Positions 18,393-28,269 of a stretch of DNA of 64,000 nucleotides are shown here, one piece after another. The notes beneath the pieces were generated by a model. It saw only the letters and a list, made by a program, of their open reading frames with translations. It had not been told where the DNA came from and did not search any database. Position numbers and translations under genes: made by a program. How positions within the stretch are numbered: the stretch's first letter is position 1; each line of letters opens with the position of its first letter. The stretch is from an uncultured Chlorobiaceae bacterium (GTDB taxonomy: Bacteria > Bacteroidota > Chlorobiia > Chlorobiales > Chlorobiaceae), in the NCBI GenBank assembly GCA_903820085.1, contig CAIJGA010000008.1:62001-126000 (forward strand), read 5' to 3'.

Positions 18393-18770
18393 TCAAGGGG
18401 TCTGTTTTGTCTCTGTTCCGGTGAGCGCAGGGGCAGTGGCCGTCTGGTCATAATAGGCAAAATCCTGACTGGTGTAGTCATAGCTCTGGTTGTCAATCAG
18501 TTCACTGATGGTTGCAGTTGTCTGCCCGCCGCCACTGGTGATCGAGAGAAACGCCGAACCGACATTGACCATCACAAGCAGTACCATAAACGCCAACCGG
18601 AAATCAACGCGACCAACGAGACCGCTCTTTCTCTCCGCTGTGAACTCTTGTTCCACTCTCTGCATCAGCCGAACCCTGAACTGATGATGGATCTCAAGAG
18701 GGCTTATTTCATCAAGCAGCATCATGGTTTTGCTGACCTCTCGCTCTATGTTTTCGTCATGTATTTTCAT
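18393..18770 (-). CDS. Probable membrane-bound anti-sigma-like protein
   Basis: The start ATG at 18770 has GGAGCG about 5 bp upstream and gives a 125-residue product. The N-terminal ~60 residues are charged and cytoplasmic, one membrane segment (FRLAFMVLLVMVNVGSAFL) sits in the middle, and a short Thr/Tyr-rich periplasmic tail follows. The gene lies 70 bp behind an ECF sigma gene, the usual place of a cognate anti-sigma factor. I do not see the HXXXCXXC zinc motif of ZAS-type anti-sigma factors, so the role is inferred from topology and position. Confidence 0.6.
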   Translation of the reverse strand: MKIHDENIEREVSKTMMLLDEISPLEIHHQFRVRLMQRVEQEFTAERKSGLVGRVDFRLAFMVLLVMVNVGSAFLSITSGGGQTTATISELIDNQSYDYTSQDFAYYDQTATAPALTGTETKQTP

Positions 18771-18840
18771 TTTTCGCTCCTGTTTCAATTAGATATGACG
18801 ACAGGTGTCTCAAAAACTTGTGGTTTGCGGAAAAAAATAA

Positions 18841-19383
18841 TTATTGCTCGCTGTAGTAGGCATAAAGCTTGTTGTGCAGGTTTTTTTTTGCCCTGTGCAC
18901 CAGAGATTCGACTGCGGATACTGATGTTTTCAGGATATCAGCAATTTCCTGCTGACTGTATCCCTCCTGCTTGCTGAGCAGAAACGCGGTTTTCTGACTG
19001 TCGGGAAGCGAATTCAGTGCATCCATCAATATTTCAGCACGTTCGCTTCCTGCCAGTGCCTCAGCTGGATTTTCATTGCCGGGGGCTGCAATCTCCTCTG
19101 AAGGGTCAGTAACACCGATCATTCTTTTCAATGAACTGAACCGCTTTTTCCTCTTCGTCCGACGCAGGTGGTCGAGCGATTTCGTGACGGCTATCCGGTA
19201 TATCCAGGTTGAGAGTTTCGCCTCTTCACGGAACTGATCAAGAGAGCGGAAGAGCTCAACAAAAACATCCTGAGCAAGATCTTCCGCATCTTCACGGTTA
19301 AAAACAAAACGGTAGCAGGTATTGATCACCATCTCCTGGTGTTCGGCAACAAGGCTTTTGAACAGCTCGTCTTTGGATGTCAT
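18841..19383 (-). CDS. ECF-type RNA polymerase sigma factor
   Basis: The 180-residue protein has only sigma regions 2 and 4. Region 2 holds [19 protein letters not shown] and the DNA-melting segment [18 protein letters not shown]. Region 4 holds [18 protein letters not shown] and the helix-turn-helix [20 protein letters not shown]. The length and domain set define an extracytoplasmic-function sigma. The gene begins 12 bp after the pgm stop, so it may be cotranscribed with it. The downstream anti-sigma-like and Spy-like genes suggest envelope stress control. Confidence 0.92.
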   Translation of the reverse strand: MTSKDELFKSLVAEHQEMVINTCYRFVFNREDAEDLAQDVFVELFRSLDQFREEAKLSTWIYRIAVTKSLDHLRRTKRKKRFSSLKRMIGVTDPSEEIAAPGNENPAEALAGSERAEILMDALNSLPDSQKTAFLLSKQEGYSQQEIADILKTSVSAVESLVHRAKKNLHNKLYAYYSEQ

Positions 19384-19395
19384 ACCTGCTTATGT

Positions 19396-20778
19396 TCAGG
19401 CAAGCTTTGCGGCAAAGGCCAGAACCTTGTCAACCTTCTCCTGGGAGTCTGCTTCACAATAGAGGCGCAGCACTGGTTCTGTGCCGGACGGGCGAATAAG
19501 CATCCATCCGCCTTCAAAGTGATATTTGTAGCCGTCGAGATTGCTGAACTTCAGCACGTTGTAACCTGCGATGGTTGTGAGGTCTCCTTTTGATGCACGG
19601 TCGATGATGGCCTGTTTTTTTGCGTCACTGACACGCAGGTCGTGGCGGCTGTAACAGAAGAAGCCATACTCATCGTAGAGCTCCTGAACCAGCTGCGAAA
19701 GGGTTTTGTTCCGGCGTGTCATCATTTCAAGAATCAGAAGCCCGGTATAGACACCGTCCCGCTCCGGCAGAAATGCGGTAATGCCTATGCCGCCAGACTC
19801 TTCGCCACCCATAAGAATATCATTGGTGGTCATGAGTTTGCTGACATGCTTGAAGCCGACCTGCAACTCATGCATAATGAGATGATGTTTCAGGCATATC
19901 TTGTCGATGACATCGGTCAGGGCAAATGTTTTGGCTACTTCGCCGGTCTGGTGCTTCTCCTCGACCAGATCCTTGAGGATAATGGCGAAAAGTTTATGAG
20001 AGTCCACAAAGGTTCCGTGTTCGTCGAGCATGCCTATCCTGTCAGCATCGCCGTCATTGATAATGGCGACATCGGGCTCAACTTCCTTGAAGAATTCAAT
20101 AAATTCTCCGATGTACTGCGGCATTGGTTCAGGATTGATGCCTCCGAAACCAGGGTTGATGCTGCAGTGATAGCAACTGAGCATTGATTCATCAAACAGG
20201 CTGGTGATCAGATCCTGTCCGGCGCCGTACATGGCATTATGCGCAATCTTTATTCTTGACTCGCGGATCAGGGGAAGGTTAATGCTGCTTTTCAGGTAGT
20301 TGAGATAAAATCCCTTCATATCGACCAGCTCAATCAGCTTTTTATCAACCTCAATAAGGGTTTGCGGATCGAGGTTTGTCAGATTGGTTTCGATTTCTGC
20401 AATCACTTCAGGGTGTGCAGGGCCGCCATAGGAGGCCTTGACCTTGAATCCGTTATAGTTGGCAGGATTATGGGATGCGGTGATGACAATGCCACCGGCA
20501 AGCTGTTTCGCTTTTGTATAGAGCGAGACTGCGGGCGTTGAGGCAAAACTGTCCGACAGAAACACTTTCAGCCCTTGTGAAGAAAAAACATCGGCGGTAT
20601 ATTCAGCAAACTCTTTCGACATGAAACGGGTATCGTATCCGACACAGACTCCTTTCGCCTTGTTTGGATGGCCAAGAAAGTATTGTGCAGAGGCAAGAGC
20701 TGCAAGTTTAAGGTTGTCAAAGGTATAATCTTTTGCTATGATCGCGCGCCATCCGTCAGTACCGAATTTAACTTGCAT
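19396..20778 (-). CDS. Phosphoglucomutase/phosphomannomutase family protein
   Basis: This 460-residue alpha-D-phosphohexomutase begins with FGTDGWRA. It carries the phospho-serine loop TASHNPANYNG (Ser102), the Mg-binding loop DGDADRIGML and the C-terminal phosphate-binding RPSGTEPVLRL. It interconverts hexose 1- and 6-phosphates for glycogen or envelope sugar synthesis; glucose versus mannose preference is not readable. It is divergent from lpxB, and the sigma factor gene follows after 12 bp in the same direction. Confidence 0.92.
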   Translation of the reverse strand: MQVKFGTDGWRAIIAKDYTFDNLKLAALASAQYFLGHPNKAKGVCVGYDTRFMSKEFAEYTADVFSSQGLKVFLSDSFASTPAVSLYTKAKQLAGGIVITASHNPANYNGFKVKASYGGPAHPEVIAEIETNLTNLDPQTLIEVDKKLIELVDMKGFYLNYLKSSINLPLIRESRIKIAHNAMYGAGQDLITSLFDESMLSCYHCSINPGFGGINPEPMPQYIGEFIEFFKEVEPDVAIINDGDADRIGMLDEHGTFVDSHKLFAIILKDLVEEKHQTGEVAKTFALTDVIDKICLKHHLIMHELQVGFKHVSKLMTTNDILMGGEESGGIGITAFLPERDGVYTGLLILEMMTRRNKTLSQLVQELYDEYGFFCYSRHDLRVSDAKKQAIIDRASKGDLTTIAGYNVLKFSNLDGYKYHFEGGWMLIRPSGTEPVLRLYCEADSQEKVDKVLAFAAKLA

Positions 20779-20896
20779 TCTTTATTGATTTTGATATAAT
20801 TAAGGCTTGGGTATTCTGCATATTATGATGAAAAACAGATACATAATGCTCTAAAATACAGATTCCCCGTCGTTCATCCAATTATCTCCGTTTTTG

Positions 20897-22039
20897 ATGT
20901 CAAAAAAGCTGTTCGTTTTAGCCGGTGAGGTTTCCGGAGATATGCATGCTGCCGGAGTTATCAGTGAACTGCTGAAAGCAAGGCCCGGGTTGATGGTTTT
21001 CGGTATTGGCGGTCAAAAACTTCGGGCTCTTGGCGCAGAGCTGTTTTATGACACGGCAGAGATGAGCATCATTGGCTTTGTTGATGTCCTCAAGCATTCG
21101 CTCTTTCTTCGTCGTGTTTTTCGTGAACTCAAGGATGCGGTGCGCCGGGAAAAACCCCAGGCGGCTTTTCTTGTTGACTATCCGGGCATGAACCTTGTCA
21201 TGGCCCGCTTTTTTCATGAACTTGGCATTCCGGTCATCTTCTATGTTTCGCCACAGGTATGGGCATGGAAAGAGGGAAGGGTAAAGGCGATCCGGCGGTA
21301 CATCGACCGTCTGCTTGTTATTTTCGACTTTGAAGTGGATTTTTTTCACCAGCATGGCGTTACGGCGGAATTTGTCGGTCATCCGGTTATCCAGCAGCTG
21401 TCGGAACTTTCACTGCCTTCAAAAGAGCTGTTTTTAAGCCAGCATGAGATCAAGTCGGGCACCCGCATGGTCGGCCTCCTGCCTGGAAGCCGCAAGCAGG
21501 AGGTCTCCCACATATTGCCCGAACTGCTTGAAGCTGCACGCCTGCTCAACCAAAAGCATCAGACCGTCTTTCTTTTTGGCCGTACTTCTCATCTCAGTCA
21601 AGAGGCCTACCACTTGCTGTCGGACTACAGCGATCTCACGGTTGTCAACTGTTCTGCCTATGAAGTGATGCAGTACAGCGATCTGGTGCTGGTTGCTTCT
21701 GGTACAGCCACCCTTGAAACGCTCTGTTTCGGTTGTCCTATGGTGGTGGTGTACAAAACCGGTGCACTTAACTATATGATTGCCCGAAGGCTGGTCAAAC
21801 TGAAAAACATTTCGCTGGCCAATATTGTGGTGAAAGGACTCCGCAGCAATGAAAGGGCAGTGCCGGAACTGATACAGCATGAGGCCAATGGCCGGGAGAT
21901 CTTCCGGCAGGCAGAGATGATTCTTGACAATCCTGCTCTTGCCGCCTCCATGCAGAGGGAGTTGCTGGCCGCCCGCGACCGGCTTGCCGGAGCCTCGCCG
22001 TCGCATAAAATTGCCGCTATCTTGCAGGAATATCTTTAA
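20897..22039 (+). CDS. lpxB: Lipid-A-disaccharide synthase
   Basis: The ATG at 20897 gives 380 residues, the family's normal length; a TTG one codon earlier is ignored. The hallmark N-terminal LAGEVSGDMHAAG is present, as are YVSPQVWAWKEGR and GLLPGSRKQEV (sugar-nucleotide binding) and the SGTATLE segment near 270. LpxB joins UDP-diacylglucosamine and lipid X at the inner membrane during lipid A synthesis. It stands as the first gene of a short + strand pair with a small membrane protein. Confidence 0.96.
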   Translation: MSKKLFVLAGEVSGDMHAAGVISELLKARPGLMVFGIGGQKLRALGAELFYDTAEMSIIGFVDVLKHSLFLRRVFRELKDAVRREKPQAAFLVDYPGMNLVMARFFHELGIPVIFYVSPQVWAWKEGRVKAIRRYIDRLLVIFDFEVDFFHQHGVTAEFVGHPVIQQLSELSLPSKELFLSQHEIKSGTRMVGLLPGSRKQEVSHILPELLEAARLLNQKHQTVFLFGRTSHLSQEAYHLLSDYSDLTVVNCSAYEVMQYSDLVLVASGTATLETLCFGCPMVVVYKTGALNYMIARRLVKLKNISLANIVVKGLRSNERAVPELIQHEANGREIFRQAEMILDNPALAASMQRELLAARDRLAGASPSHKIAAILQEYL

Positions 22040-22121
22040 CATGATGGGCACCTGATCACTCTGCTCTCCCGATTCGTCGGGGTTCATGCCGATTCATCGT
22101 GACCATTAAAAGCTGAATACC

Positions 22122-22409
22122 ATGGAAAAAGCAGTTGCTTATCTTGTCGGCCATCCGGTCATCTTTATCATCGCCGTCATCGTTTCGATCATGATTCTTT
22201 TCTCCTTTCTGAGACGGGTCATGCGGCTGTTTTTTGTTCTGGCCGCCATTCTGGTGCTCTATGCGGCCTATCTGCAGCTCACCGGAGGCCACACCTTTGC
22301 GGCTTTTCAGCATATCAGTCTCCTGTTCAGCAATGCATTCCATTTTGTTACCGGCATTTTCGGATATCTTTTTGACCTGGTGAAGGTTCAGAAGAAGGGG
22401 ATCCTGTAA
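22122..22409 (+). CDS. Small hydrophobic membrane protein
   Basis: The 95-residue protein has two or three membrane segments (HPVIFIIAVIVSIMILFSFL, then a second around residues 36-52) and a weakly hydrophobic C-terminus. It is not recognised. It follows lpxB by 82 bp on the same strand. Its 3' 62 bp (22348-22409) overlap the 3' end of the convergent oxidoreductase gene, so the coding of its last 20 residues is shared with the antisense strand. Confidence 0.6.
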   Translation: MEKAVAYLVGHPVIFIIAVIVSIMILFSFLRRVMRLFFVLAAILVLYAAYLQLTGGHTFAAFQHISLLFSNAFHFVTGIFGYLFDLVKVQKKGIL

Positions 22410-24366
22410 ACGGCAGAGAGAGCGCTCCGGTGGGGCAGCTTTCGGTCATGACGGCAAGGTCGATACTGCCCGCAAGCTCTTCAAGCATGCGCACGCAGAT
22501 GCCGCAGTCAACGCACTTTTCCCGTTCCATGCTTATGTCGGCATTCTCTGCCCGGTAAAACCCCTGGTGATCATGCTTTTGTGCCGTGTGCAAGGGCAGG
22601 TAGCGCGAGGCAAGTTCTCTGAGACGGCACTCCTCGATGGCATGGCAGCGGCACTGGAGGCAGCGCAGGGCTTCCGCACGGGCCAGCTCTGCTGTATATC
22701 CGGTCACCACTTCACGGAAACTCTTTGTGCGATTTTCCGGAGGCAATTCGGGCAGGGCAACTCTTGCCGCCGGGGCAACGTTTGCATAAAAAGCTGCCGG
22801 GGCCTCGTCTCGCGCTCCGTAGGAGGAGTTGAAAGATGCTTTTGGTGCGCTGACGCTCTCACCGCTTACAAAGAGGTTGATGGAATAGGCCGCCCGTTTT
22901 CCCTGCTCAACAGCTCGAATGGCTGTATCGCTGCCGGTGACACAGTCTCCTCCGGCAAAAAGCCATGGCGTTTCCGATTGCAGTGTATCAGCATTGACCA
23001 GCAGTTCACCGTAGTGTCCGATGCCTGTTGCTGCATCATAAGCCGCCAAGCGTTCAATTTGCTGGCCAATAGCCGAGATGATGGCATCGGCCATGATGAC
23101 GAATTCCGAGCCTTCAATTGGCACCGGTTTTCTGCGGCCGCTTTGGTCAGGCTCTCCCGGCTGCATGGTAATGGCGGTTATTTCGAGTGCGTTGTTGAAC
23201 GCCCTGATTGATGTCGGGGCGGCATGCTCAACAAGGGAGATTCCTTCAGCCAGAGCCTCCTCTATTTCAGATGCCTGAACCGGCATATCCTCTTTTGAAC
23301 GGCGGTAGAGGATGGTAACAGTTGATGCCCCGAGACGGAGTGCGGTTCTTGCCGCATCGATGGCGGTATTGCCGCCGCCGGTTACCACAACCCGATCTCC
23401 TGGACAGGGCTGCTCGCCGGAAGTTGCTTTGCGAAGGAAGTCGATACCGCTGATGACTCCCGCTTCATCTTCACCGGCAATGTTCATTTTTGATGCCTTT
23501 TGTGCACCGACGGCAAGAAAGAGTGCATCGAATTCGCTCTTCAGCGCTTCAATGGTAACCTCTTTGCCGAACGTGGTGTTGAAGCGGAACTCCAGTCCCA
23601 TGGTAAGCAGGGGAGCGATATCACTGTCAAGCACACTTTCAGGGAGCCTGAAGCGGGGGATACCATAACGCATCATGCCGCCGGCTTTGGCTCCGGATTC
23701 AAGAACCGTTACCGAATGGCCCTTGCAGAGCAGGAACCAGGCGGCGGCAAGACCGGCTGGTCCGGAACCGACAATGGCTACCTTTTTTCCTGTTTTCGGG
23801 GCAATTTTGGGGATGAAGCGCTCGGATTGCTCTCTCTCTCTGTCGGCGGCATAGCGTTTCAGGGCGCAGATGGAAATCGGCAAGTCAATACCGTGTCGCC
23901 GGCACTCATCCTCGCAGGGAGCCGGACAGATACGACCGAGAATTCCGGGCAGGGGAATGGTTTGCTTGATGATCTGTATCGCCTGGCGCTCATCTTGGCG
24001 GGCAATTGCAGCAATAAAGTCAGGGATATTGCAACCGGCAGGGCATGAACGCTCACAAGGCCCCATGCAGTCTCCGCCATGCTCTTCGATGATGCGCTCA
24101 AGGTTTTGCCGCCTCATGGCGCTGATCTCCGCATTGTCGGTTTCGATAACCATTCCTTCTGAAGCAAGGGTGTCACAGGCAGGAACAAAACGGTTTTTCC
24201 CCTTGATTTCAACAATGCACATCCAGCACGAACCTCGCTTTTCAAGAGAGCGGTGAAAACAGAGGGTTGGAATAACGATGCCTGCGGCAGTAGCGGCTTC
24301 AAGAATCGTTGTTCCGGGTGAAGCCGTAACCGGTTGCCGGTTGATGGTAAGAAAGAGTTGATTCAT
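22348..24366 (-). CDS. Iron-sulfur flavoprotein oxidoreductase (ferredoxin-GltD fusion)
   Basis: The 672-residue multidomain protein begins with a [2Fe-2S] ferredoxin-like domain (Cys36, 47, 50, 64). A GltD-type N-terminal cluster domain follows (Cys100, 104, 108, 112 and Cys147, 151, 155). Next come an FAD-binding Rossmann motif GSGPAG at 200-205 and an NAD(P)-binding GGGNTAIDAA around residue 340. A Cys-rich C-terminus ends with CVDCGIC of a further iron-sulfur site. It resembles glutamate-synthase small-subunit-type NAD(P)H oxidoreductases that feed electrons to partner enzymes such as hydrogenases or formate dehydrogenases. The partner is not encoded nearby. It is the last gene of the ychF-murI-ispH run, 18 bp behind ispH. 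Confidence 0.85.
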   Translation of the reverse strand: MNQLFLTINRQPVTASPGTTILEAATAAGIVIPTLCFHRSLEKRGSCWMCIVEIKGKNRFVPACDTLASEGMVIETDNAEISAMRRQNLERIIEEHGGDCMGPCERSCPAGCNIPDFIAAIARQDERQAIQIIKQTIPLPGILGRICPAPCEDECRRHGIDLPISICALKRYAADREREQSERFIPKIAPKTGKKVAIVGSGPAGLAAAWFLLCKGHSVTVLESGAKAGGMMRYGIPRFRLPESVLDSDIAPLLTMGLEFRFNTTFGKEVTIEALKSEFDALFLAVGAQKASKMNIAGEDEAGVISGIDFLRKATSGEQPCPGDRVVVTGGGNTAIDAARTALRLGASTVTILYRRSKEDMPVQASEIEEALAEGISLVEHAAPTSIRAFNNALEITAITMQPGEPDQSGRRKPVPIEGSEFVIMADAIISAIGQQIERLAAYDAATGIGHYGELLVNADTLQSETPWLFAGGDCVTGSDTAIRAVEQGKRAAYSINLFVSGESVSAPKASFNSSYGARDEAPAAFYANVAPAARVALPELPPENRTKSFREVVTGYTAELARAEALRCLQCRCHAIEECRLRELASRYLPLHTAQKHDHQGFYRAENADISMEREKCVDCGICVRMLEELAGSIDLAVMTESCPTGALSLPFTGSPSSEPSPGQKDIRKCR

Positions 24367-24384
24367 GGGCGTGGCAAAAAAACG

Positions 24385-25377
24385 TTACGGTTCGGTGTGG
24401 TGTGAAGGCTTTTGTTGCGCAAAGTTCTTTTCAAGGTGGAGAGCGACTCTTTCAAGATGCCACATCGGCGTCGAGGTGGCGCCGCATACGCCCACCATTT
24501 CAACTGCTTTGCCGTCACTGCCGTTCAGCCAGTTCTCATCAATATCCTCGATATCTTCGATAAAGTAGCTGCGGGGGTTTGCCGCCTTGCAGATATGGTA
24601 CAGAACCTGCCCGTTTGAACTTTTTTTCCCTGCCACAAAGATGATAACATCATTGGCAAGGGAGAAGTCATGCAGTTTCCCGTTTCGGCTCGATACCTGC
24701 CGGCATATGGTGTCCTTGAAAACATGCAAGGGCATGGGGCCTACTCCCGTCATTGCGGCCGTAATGTCGATATCGCGGATAGCCATCCATCGGGAGGGCT
24801 GTATGGAAAGTGCCCGGGCGAAGTACGATTCAAGATTTGCCTTCAGTTCGTAAAATCCCGGAACGTCCATGGTGGTCTGGGAGATGAGCGCGCTTTTTTT
24901 TGTCGGGTCAAGCGCTTTGGCCTCTTCAGGGTCGCAGAGGTCGGCATGTTTGATAATGACGGCCTGCTGGTTGCATTGCCCGTTGATGCCGATAACTTCG
25001 GGATGGGTCGGTTTTCCGTAAATGATGATCTGGTATCCCAGTTCATAAAGCAGTCGTGTCGTACGCTGCAGCCGTGAGACAACAGGGCAGGTGGTGTCGG
25101 TAACTGTCAGATTGTTTTCTTTGGCAATCCGGTAGGTTGAGGGTGGTTCACCGTGAGCCCTGATCAGGACACGGGCATTTTTGAGCTCCCTGAAAGCTGT
25201 TTCGTCAACGGTAACCAGACCAAGCTCTTCGAGCCGCTTTACCTCGACTTCATTATGGACAACATCACCGAAAGAGTATAGGCCACCCTCTTGCTGGAGC
25301 TTTTCTTCGGCAACATAGATTGTTCCCTGAACTCCTATGCAGAAGCCTGAGGAGGCTCTGTCGAGGTTTACTTTCAT
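24385..25377 (-). CDS. ispH: 4-hydroxy-3-methylbut-2-enyl diphosphate reductase
   Basis: IspH (LytB) performs the last step of the MEP isoprenoid pathway with a [4Fe-4S] cluster. Cys13 (SGFCIGVQG), Cys97 (DTTCPVV) and Cys225 ([10 protein letters not shown]) are the expected cluster ligands. His41, His75 (RAHGEPP) and the THPEV segment (124-128) bind the diphosphate. At 330 residues it is full length. In a phototroph this supplies chlorophyll tails, carotenoids and quinones. It lies in a run with murI upstream and the oxidoreductase downstream. Confidence 0.96.
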   Translation of the reverse strand: MKVNLDRASSGFCIGVQGTIYVAEEKLQQEGGLYSFGDVVHNEVEVKRLEELGLVTVDETAFRELKNARVLIRAHGEPPSTYRIAKENNLTVTDTTCPVVSRLQRTTRLLYELGYQIIIYGKPTHPEVIGINGQCNQQAVIIKHADLCDPEEAKALDPTKKSALISQTTMDVPGFYELKANLESYFARALSIQPSRWMAIRDIDITAAMTGVGPMPLHVFKDTICRQVSSRNGKLHDFSLANDVIIFVAGKKSSNGQVLYHICKAANPRSYFIEDIEDIDENWLNGSDGKAVEMVGVCGATSTPMWHLERVALHLEKNFAQQKPSHHTEP

Positions 25378-25416
25378 GCGGGGTTAATTAGATGATCAAT
25401 AGGAATAAGGCAAAAG

Positions 25417-25440
25417 CCGGTCGTTATACCGGTCGTTATA
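25417..25440. repeat. 12-bp tandem duplication at the murI stop
   Basis: CCGGTCGTTATA occurs twice in direct tandem (25417-25428 and 25429-25440). The second copy contains the murI stop codon (25436-25438, TAA on the - strand). It looks like a small replication-slippage event that displaced the original 3' flank. Confidence 0.8.
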
Positions 25441-26236
25441 CTTCAACCAGTTCGACATCAGGCGTTTCGGAGCCCATGAAGAGCTGGTAGAGCATGCTGA
25501 ATTTTTGGGGCAGATCGCTGACCAGCAGGTGCGGGGCAGATGCATTCATGGATGAGGTAAGCAGACCCGATTGTGTCAGGAGCTCTCTGGTTCTGAGGGC
25601 GACCGCTTCGGCCGAGTCGATGATACGGATTTCAGGGCCCACCGTCTCTTCAATGACCTTGCGCAGAATCGGATAGTGTGTACAGCCAAGAACCAGCGTA
25701 TCGATTCCCTCTTTGGTGATCTCTTTCAGATATTGTGCCGCGATAAGTTTTGTGGCCGGATGGTCAATAAAACCCTCTTCAGCCAGCGGAACAAAAAGAG
25801 GGCAGGCTTGCGAGATGACCTCGATATCCGGATTGAGCTGGTTGATGGCCAGGCCGTAAGCATTTGAAGATACCGTTGCCTGGGTGCCGATAACGCCGAT
25901 ACGGTTGTTTCTTGTGCCCTCTGCTGCCAGTCTCGCACCGGCCTTCAGCACTCCCGTGACCGGGACGTTGCCGCATGATTTTTCAACAACATCGAGAGCC
26001 AGTGCAGAGACCGTATTGCAGGCGACAATGATGATCTTCGGCTGATAGCGCATGAGCATGGCGGTATCATCGGATGCATACTTTCTGATGGTCACCTGCG
26101 ATTTTGGTCCATACGGTACCCGGGCCGTATCGCCGAAGTAGATAATCCGCTCAAACGGAAGGGCAGCCTGTATCGCCTTGACAACGGTTAGTCCGCCGAT
26201 ACCGGAGTCGAAAATACCTATAGGGCTGTGGTTCAA
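25436..26236 (-). CDS. murI: Glutamate racemase
   Basis: The 266-residue protein has the two-cysteine racemase mechanism. Asp10 sits in [12 protein letters not shown], the catalytic Cys73 in VACNT, and Cys185 with His187 in LGCTHYP. It makes D-glutamate for peptidoglycan. The start follows the stop of ychF by 9 bp, so translation is likely coupled in the ychF-murI-ispH run. Confidence 0.96.
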   Translation of the reverse strand: MNHSPIGIFDSGIGGLTVVKAIQAALPFERIIYFGDTARVPYGPKSQVTIRKYASDDTAMLMRYQPKIIIVACNTVSALALDVVEKSCGNVPVTGVLKAGARLAAEGTRNNRIGVIGTQATVSSNAYGLAINQLNPDIEVISQACPLFVPLAEEGFIDHPATKLIAAQYLKEITKEGIDTLVLGCTHYPILRKVIEETVGPEIRIIDSAEAVALRTRELLTQSGLLTSSMNASAPHLLVSDLPQKFSMLYQLFMGSETPDVELVEV

Positions 26237-26245
26237 TTGCTGAAA

Positions 26246-27337
26246 CTATACGTTAAAACGAAAAACAATCACATCACCGTCTTTGACAATATACTCTTTT
26301 CCTTCCGATCTGAGCTTGCCGGCTACCTTGACCTTCTGTTCTGAACCGAGTTCAATGAGGTCGCGGTATGACATGACTTCAGCGCGGATAAATCCCTTTT
26401 CAAAATCAGAATGGATTGCTCCGGCAGCTTCCGGCGCTGCGGCTCCCTTGTGGATGGTCCAGGCATGAACCTCTTTTTCTCCTGCAGTAAAATAGGTCTG
26501 GAGGCCGAGCAGGTCGTATGCTGTCTTGATCAGGCGGTCGAGGCCTGAGAGGTGAAGGCCAAGGCTTTCAAGAAATTCCGGTCTCTCTTCTTCCGGCAGT
26601 TCGGCTATTTCAGCTTCTGTTTTTGCGCTGATGATCAGCATTTTCGAGCCTGATGCCGCAGCTATTTCAGCAACCTTTTCGGTATAGCTGTTTCCGTCCG
26701 GAAGGTCGGTTTCGGCAACATTGGCGGCAAAAAGGATTGGTTTGGATGTCAAAAGGAAGAACTGTCGGGCAATTGCCTGCTCCTCGGCACTTTCAATGAT
26801 TTTTCGGACGGGAATGCCCTCACTGAGGCCGCTGATTATTTTTTCCGCCACGTCGAGCTGCAGGAGAAGCTCTTTTTCCTTTCGGGCATTTTTTCTGAGC
26901 CGGTCAATCCGGCGTTCCATACTGTCGAGGTCGGCAAGCATCAGCTCGGTTTCGATGGTGATGATGTCGTCTGCCGGGTCTATTTTCCCTTCGACATGAA
27001 TAATGTTGTCGTCATCAAAACAACGGACAACGTGCACAATGGCGTCAACCTCTCTGATATGTGAGAGAAACTGGTTACCGAGCCCTTCGCCCTTGCTTGC
27101 ACCTTTGACGAGTCCGGCGATATCGACGATTTCAAGGGTTGCCGGTACCAGTGTCGGGGTTTTTACGACATCAGCAATCTGCTGCATCCGTTCGTCGGGG
27201 ACAAGGACGGTTCCGACGTTGGGCTCTATGGTACAGAAGGGGTAATTGGCCGCTTCAGCCTGTTTTGCCGTGATGGCATTGAAAAGCGTTGACTTTCCGA
27301 CATTTGGCAATCCGACAATGCCGCAGCGAAGTGACAT
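26246..27337 (-). CDS. ychF: Redox-regulated ATPase/GTPase YchF (OLA1)
   Basis: The ATG at 27337 gives 363 residues beginning [19 protein letters not shown], the standard YchF start; the ATG at 27367 would add ten residues with no counterpart. It carries the Walker A motif GLPNVGKST, the switch region [20 protein letters not shown] and the C-terminal TGS-like domain near [12 protein letters not shown]1/YchF proteins bind ATP and associate with ribosomes. It is the first gene of the - strand operon with murI and ispH. Confidence 0.95.
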   Translation of the reverse strand: MSLRCGIVGLPNVGKSTLFNAITAKQAEAANYPFCTIEPNVGTVLVPDERMQQIADVVKTPTLVPATLEIVDIAGLVKGASKGEGLGNQFLSHIREVDAIVHVVRCFDDDNIIHVEGKIDPADDIITIETELMLADLDSMERRIDRLRKNARKEKELLLQLDVAEKIISGLSEGIPVRKIIESAEEQAIARQFFLLTSKPILFAANVAETDLPDGNSYTEKVAEIAAASGSKMLIISAKTEAEIAELPEEERPEFLESLGLHLSGLDRLIKTAYDLLGLQTYFTAGEKEVHAWTIHKGAAAPEAAGAIHSDFEKGFIRAEVMSYRDLIELGSEQKVKVAGKLRSEGKEYIVKDGDVIVFRFNV

Positions 27338-27456
27338 AAAAAAAATGTTTGTTGAATGAATGGCCACGAGAAAAACAATGGTTTTAACATGTAATCAATA
27401 TGTTTGGAAAAAGCAAATATTTTTTATAGAATAACAGGCTAATTCAAAATGCCCAT

Positions 27457-28164
27457 GTGAAACAGGAAACAGGAACAAAGCGTATCATTATTGCTATTGA
27501 CGGGCCGGCTGCATCCGGAAAAAGTACCACAGCGCGGCGGGTTGCCGAGCGTCTCGGATATATTTATATCGATACCGGTGCCATGTACCGGAGCGTTACC
27601 CTCAAGGCCCTGCAACAGGGAGTTCTGGATGGTTTGCGCCATTCCCCAGAGGGTGTTTCCAGTTTGCTTCATGATATTTCCATCTGTTTTGACGGCGATC
27701 GTGTTTTGCTTGATGGCAGTGACGTTACTGCCCAGATCAGGGAGAACAGGGTAAGCCGTGAGGTCAGTTTTATCAGTTCACTCAAGCCGGTACGTGACAG
27801 GCTCAGGGATATGCAGCGGGAACTTGGGCGGCAGCGGGGTGTTGTGATGGATGGCCGCGATATCGGCACGGTTGTTTTTCCGGATGCCGAACTGAAAATT
27901 TTTCTTGTTGCCGATGCCCGTGAACGGGCAAAGCGGCGTTATGTCGAACTGCTTGCAAAGTCTCCCGACGGTGCCGGTTTACCGGATCTTGACTTGCTCG
28001 AAGAGGAGATAACTCGCAGGGATCAGGATGATGCACACAGGGAGCATGCCCCCTTGAGAAAACATGCTGAAGCACACGAAATTGATACATCGGATTTGAC
28101 GATCGAGCGTCAGGTGGATATGGTCTGCAAGCTTGCGCAGGAAAAAGAGGCGAAGGTCAGGTAA
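27457..28164 (+). CDS. cmk: Cytidylate kinase
   Basis: The 235-residue (d)CMP kinase starts with GTG. It has the Walker [17 protein letters not shown] at residues 13-28, the YIDTGAMYR segment that binds CMP, and [14 protein letters not shown], all typical. It phosphorylates CMP and dCMP for nucleic acid and lipid precursor supply. It precedes rpsA, a widely conserved gene order. The divergent ychF start lies 119 bp upstream. Confidence 0.95.
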   Translation: MKQETGTKRIIIAIDGPAASGKSTTARRVAERLGYIYIDTGAMYRSVTLKALQQGVLDGLRHSPEGVSSLLHDISICFDGDRVLLDGSDVTAQIRENRVSREVSFISSLKPVRDRLRDMQRELGRQRGVVMDGRDIGTVVFPDAELKIFLVADARERAKRRYVELLAKSPDGAGLPDLDLLEEEITRRDQDDAHREHAPLRKHAEAHEIDTSDLTIERQVDMVCKLAQEKEAKVR

Positions 28165-28269
28165 CAGAATTCGGGATTTACAGATATTGTTTTTTTAACC
28201 CATAAAACCGCCAGGCCGATATCTCTCGCGGCAGGTAGGCTAACTTACAAGAGAGGAAGGAAAAAATTA

